Assembly (NCBI GenBank): GCA_037384425.1
Contig: JARROA010000002.1
Coordinates: forward strand, 1 to 64,000
Direction: 5' to 3'
Source of the DNA: Thiodiazotropha sp037384425
GTDB taxonomy: Bacteria; Pseudomonadota; Gammaproteobacteria; Chromatiales; Chromatiaceae
Length of the DNA: 64,000 bases
Of this stretch, positions 61,701 through 64,000 are shown piece after piece. The position numbers and the translations under genes are program-made. Every line of letters starts with the position of its first letter. Position 1 is the first letter of the stretch. The notes under the pieces are model-generated. The model did not search any database. It was not told where the DNA came from and was given only the letters and a program-made list of their open reading frames with translations.

Positions 61701-62846
61701 ATGACGTTCCGTCCCCGCTATACAGGCTTGATCGACAAATACCGTGACAGACTGCCGGTTCACGACGACACCCGCATAATCAGCCTGGGGGAGGGTAACA
61801 CGCCACTGATCAGGCTGCAGAATATCCCTCGGGAGTTGGGTAAGGACGTAGATATCTATGTGAAATATGAGGGCCTGAATCCCACCGGCTCGTTCAAGGA
61901 TCGCGGTATGACCATGGCCGTTACCAAGGCCGTGGAAGAGGGGAGTAGGGCGATCATCTGCGCCTCTACAGGTAATACTTCCGCTGCAGCCGCAGCCTAT
62001 GCCGCACGGGCGGGTATCACGGCATTCGTGCTCATTCCCGACGGTAAAATCGCCATGGGCAAGTTGGCGCAGGCAATGATGTATGGCGCGATCACTATTC
62101 AGATCAAAGGCAACTTCGATGACGGGATGCAACTGGTCAAGGATGTAGCCGTTCACGCTCCTGTAACCATCGTTAATTCCATCAATCCCTATCGTCTTCA
62201 GGGGCAGAAGACCGCAGCGTTCGAGATCATCGAGGAGTTGGGTCACGCGCCGGACTATCACTGCTTGCCAGTGGGTAACGCCGGTAACATCACTGCCCAC
62301 TGGATCGGCTACTGCGAGTACTCCTGTTCCTCGGGTGATCATGTCACCGAGGCCTGTGCCTACTGCGGTGGGAAATGTAAATTCGCCGGCGGCGCCATAA
62401 CCGGAAAACGACCCAAGATGGTGGGCTACCAGGCGGCCGGATCGGCGCCTTTTATGCGTGGTGGGCCGGTCAAGGATCCGGAAACCGTTGCAACCGCAAT
62501 TCGTATTGGTAATCCCCAATCCTGGAATCAGGCATGGAAGGTGCAAGAGGAATCCGGTGGGTGGTTCGATGAGTGCACGGATGAGGTGATTCTGGCAGCG
62601 CAAAAATTGCTTGCGGAGCGTGAAGGTATATTTTGTGAGCCTGCATCAGCCACCTCCTTGGCTGGCGCGATGCGGGATATCCAGTCCGGCAAAATACCCG
62701 AAGGATCGAGCGTCGTTTGCACGCTGACAGGCAATGGTCTCAAAGATCCGGACACGGCGATCAAACAATCCACATCACCTGTGATCAGTATTCCAGCTGA
62801 ACTCGAGGCGGTTAAAAAGGCTATCTTCGATAATACAGTCGATTAA
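61701..62846 (+). CDS. thrC: Threonine synthase with a cysteine-rich insert
   Basis: A 381-residue PLP enzyme converting phosphohomoserine to threonine. The PLP lysine is Lys66 in PTGSFKDRGM, with CASTGNTSAAAAAYAARAG and LPVGNAGNITAHWIGY. Between GNAGNI and the MVGYQAAGSAPF block is an insert carrying five cysteines (205, 209, 219, 222 and 226; CEYSC and CAYCGGKC) absent from the textbook short-chain ThrC. It could bind zinc or an Fe-S cluster. Last gene of the alaC-hom-thrC run. Confidence 0.95.
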   Translation: MTFRPRYTGLIDKYRDRLPVHDDTRIISLGEGNTPLIRLQNIPRELGKDVDIYVKYEGLNPTGSFKDRGMTMAVTKAVEEGSRAIICASTGNTSAAAAAYAARAGITAFVLIPDGKIAMGKLAQAMMYGAITIQIKGNFDDGMQLVKDVAVHAPVTIVNSINPYRLQGQKTAAFEIIEELGHAPDYHCLPVGNAGNITAHWIGYCEYSCSSGDHVTEACAYCGGKCKFAGGAITGKRPKMVGYQAAGSAPFMRGGPVKDPETVATAIRIGNPQSWNQAWKVQEESGGWFDECTDEVILAAQKLLAEREGIFCEPASATSLAGAMRDIQSGKIPEGSSVVCTLTGNGLKDPDTAIKQSTSPVISIPAELEAVKKAIFDNTVD

Positions 62847-63271
62847 GTCTGAATCGAAAGTAGTAGGGATGGTACAGTTCACAAATGGTTAGGGTTCGAC
62901 ATAAGCAGTGTGAGTCGGCGTTAGGTTTTCACCGGTTGTTGACGAAAAGTGCTTCAATGCATAGTGTGCTGAGAGCGTGCTTCTGCCTGAGATCTGCTCC
63001 GCTATCGTCAATTCGAGACTTGAAACAAATGTTTGAAACTGAACTTCGTTTTTGTTACCTCACTGTCGACTAATCTGTTCTATATTCACCGCATCTTGAG
63101 TTGAATAGGATTTCATATGGGCAATGATCGATAAATTCCTACCTCTTGAAAATCGCCATTGACCCAGCAAAGAAGTTGTATGTAGTACAAGGGTATCGAC
63201 TCCATGATGAAATCCCGGATTCAAGAATGTTAGAGCGTTCTTTTCTGATTCACTCCTGACCTCAATTCGGT
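62847..63271. other. AT-richer intergenic region before the flippase gene
   Basis: About 425 bp without a convincing gene. A short frame at 63145-63258 (KIAIDPAKKLYVVQGYRL) ends at a stop just before the flippase and has no start or known family. GC content is visibly lower than upstream, suggesting the border of a horizontally acquired polysaccharide locus. Confidence 0.5.
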
Positions 63272-64000
63272 ATGTCGAATGGCTACAGATGCGAAAAACA
63301 CATTGTTCTAATCATCATCGGCTTTGTTGTGCCGAGAATGATCGACACCCACCTTGGGAAGTCATCCCTGGGTATATGGGATATGAGTTGGTCATTCGTA
63401 AATTATCTTTCGCTCTCGGGGTTGGGCGTTGGCTCCTCGGTCAACAGATACGTTGCAAAATATTACTCTAGCGAAGACTATCTGAATCTCAATAAATCAG
63501 TCTCATCCGTGGTGGCTATCCAGATCTTAATTGCTGTGGCCATAGTTATCGGTACGGGAGGGCTTGTCTATTTTTTGCCGGGTTATCTCGAAGGCTGGGA
63601 TCCAGTTGAGCTTTCACAAGCGGTTCACGTAGTCGGACTGCTTGGGTTGGCTCTTGCCGTTCAAATGTTGTTCGATACATTTCGTGGGATCACCACCGGC
63701 GTGCATCGATGGGATCTGCACAACGGTTTGAATGCGGCAAGCAGTATATCCTCAGCAATTCTGATGATAATCGTTATGTTGCTTGGCTATAGTCTTGTCA
63801 GCCTGGCTGTCGTTTACTTATGTGTCAATATCGTTGCTGAAATTGTGCGTGTCTTTATCGGGTTTTCCGTGTGCCCAAATTTACAACTGAAGTTGGGGTA
63901 TGTTAGCCGAAGCCACGCAAAAAAGATGTTCAGCTATGGCATGAAATCTGTTGTTGTGGGTGCGCCACAGTTAATTGTTGTTCAGACGATAAATATCGCA
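63272..64000 (+). CDS. Polysaccharide flippase (Wzx/MATE-like), partial
   Basis: The reading frame from an ATG at 63272 stays open for 243 codons to the window end. It shows repeated helices and the motif region GFVVPRMIDTHLGKSSLGIW and LSLSGLGVGSSVNRYVAKYY, which fits O-antigen/exopolysaccharide flippases. Only about 9 residues precede the first helix, fewer than usual, and an in-frame TGA lies just upstream; a damaged or mis-sequenced N-terminus is possible. No good Shine-Dalgarno is visible. The C-terminal half is outside the window. Confidence 0.8.
   Translation, partial: MSNGYRCEKHIVLIIIGFVVPRMIDTHLGKSSLGIWDMSWSFVNYLSLSGLGVGSSVNRYVAKYYSSEDYLNLNKSVSSVVAIQILIAVAIVIGTGGLVYFLPGYLEGWDPVELSQAVHVVGLLGLALAVQMLFDTFRGITTGVHRWDLHNGLNAASSISSAILMIIVMLLGYSLVSLAVVYLCVNIVAEIVRVFIGFSVCPNLQLKLGYVSRSHAKKMFSYGMKSVVVGAPQLIVVQTINIA

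Noticed and set aside
63145..63258. Short frame before the flippase resembling a gene fragment
   Set aside because: No start codon with Shine-Dalgarno, no recognisable family, and only about 37 codons; not enough to call a gene or a transposase remnant.
1..64000. Search by eye for tRNA, rRNA and riboswitch structures
   Set aside because: No tRNA-like cloverleaf with T-loop GGTTCGAATCC-type sequence or known riboswitch core was seen in the intergenic regions; small RNAs cannot be excluded without computation.

Overview
The window reads as chromosomal DNA of a sulfur-oxidising gammaproteobacterium, close to the Chromatiales/Sedimenticola/Thiodiazotropha type. This is inferred from a secreted Gly/Tyr/Pro-rich sulfur globule protein, an isolated soxYZ pair, a complete cbb3 oxidase operon with its assembly genes, two [4Fe-4S]-type FNR regulators, and gammaproteobacterial housekeeping blocks. 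The DNA is GC-rich, and coding density is high except where repeats occur. There is one assembly gap (58 N, 7773-7830). I saw no rRNA, tRNA, CRISPR array, transposase or prophage gene.

Layout. 1-2.3 kb: an undescribed membrane protein (cut by the window start), a ZnuA-like protein without its metal ligands, and a 62-aa protein behind a perfect FNR box. 2.4-6.1 kb: mltD facing away from yafS-like/rnhA/dnaQ. 6.3-7.6 kb: fnr and the sulfur globule protein gene. 7.9-17.1 kb: pyrG-kdsA-eno-ftsB-ispD, a convergent HDOD gene, then ispF-truD and an Sfum_1244-like gene. 17.1-18.7 kb: repeat-rich DNA with two small genes and a MITE-like inverted-repeat element. 18.7-26.5 kb: PiuC-like hydroxylase, CHAD protein overlapping a ParA-like ATPase, GH13 phosphorylase-like enzyme, TerB-like protein and a YadGH-type ABC exporter. 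26.5-34.3 kb: rhodanese, LpxL-type acyltransferase, a VWA/acidic membrane-protein pair, a diguanylate cyclase and soxYZ. 34.8-43.2 kb: bepA, a DUF3365 haem protein, a metallopeptidase-VWA/MoxR/unknown trio embedded in repeats, a PhoX-like protein and an Smr protein. 43.3-48.0 kb: surE-pcm-yqaA-nlpD-rpoS, with a second fnr-type gene overlapping rpoS. 48.5-56.9 kb: ccoNOQP, a 41-aa membrane protein, ccoG, fixH, ccoI and ccoS. 57-63 kb: small membrane proteins, a Mth938-like protein, alaC, hom and thrC. From 63.27 kb a polysaccharide flippase begins in visibly AT-richer DNA and runs off the window.

How it fits together. Oxygen control is the clearest theme. Two cysteine-ligated FNR proteins are encoded here, one co-transcribed with rpoS and lying directly upstream of the cbb3 oxidase operon. 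FNR-type palindromes sit ahead of ccoN with exact class II geometry (-41.5), and about 60 bp upstream of likely starts of the 62-aa gene and the first membrane gene. Sulfur storage (globule protein), sulfur oxidation (SoxYZ carrier) and high-affinity respiration together describe a microaerophilic thiotroph.

The most interesting candidate system is the CHAD-ParA pair. CHAD proteins associate with polyphosphate and ParA/MinD ATPases position cellular cargo, so the overlapping genes may form a polyphosphate-granule positioning device. Other items worth a look are the cysteine-rich insert in threonine synthase, the ligand-less ZnuA homologue, the repeat-embedded MoxR trio, and two unlisted membrane micro-proteins.
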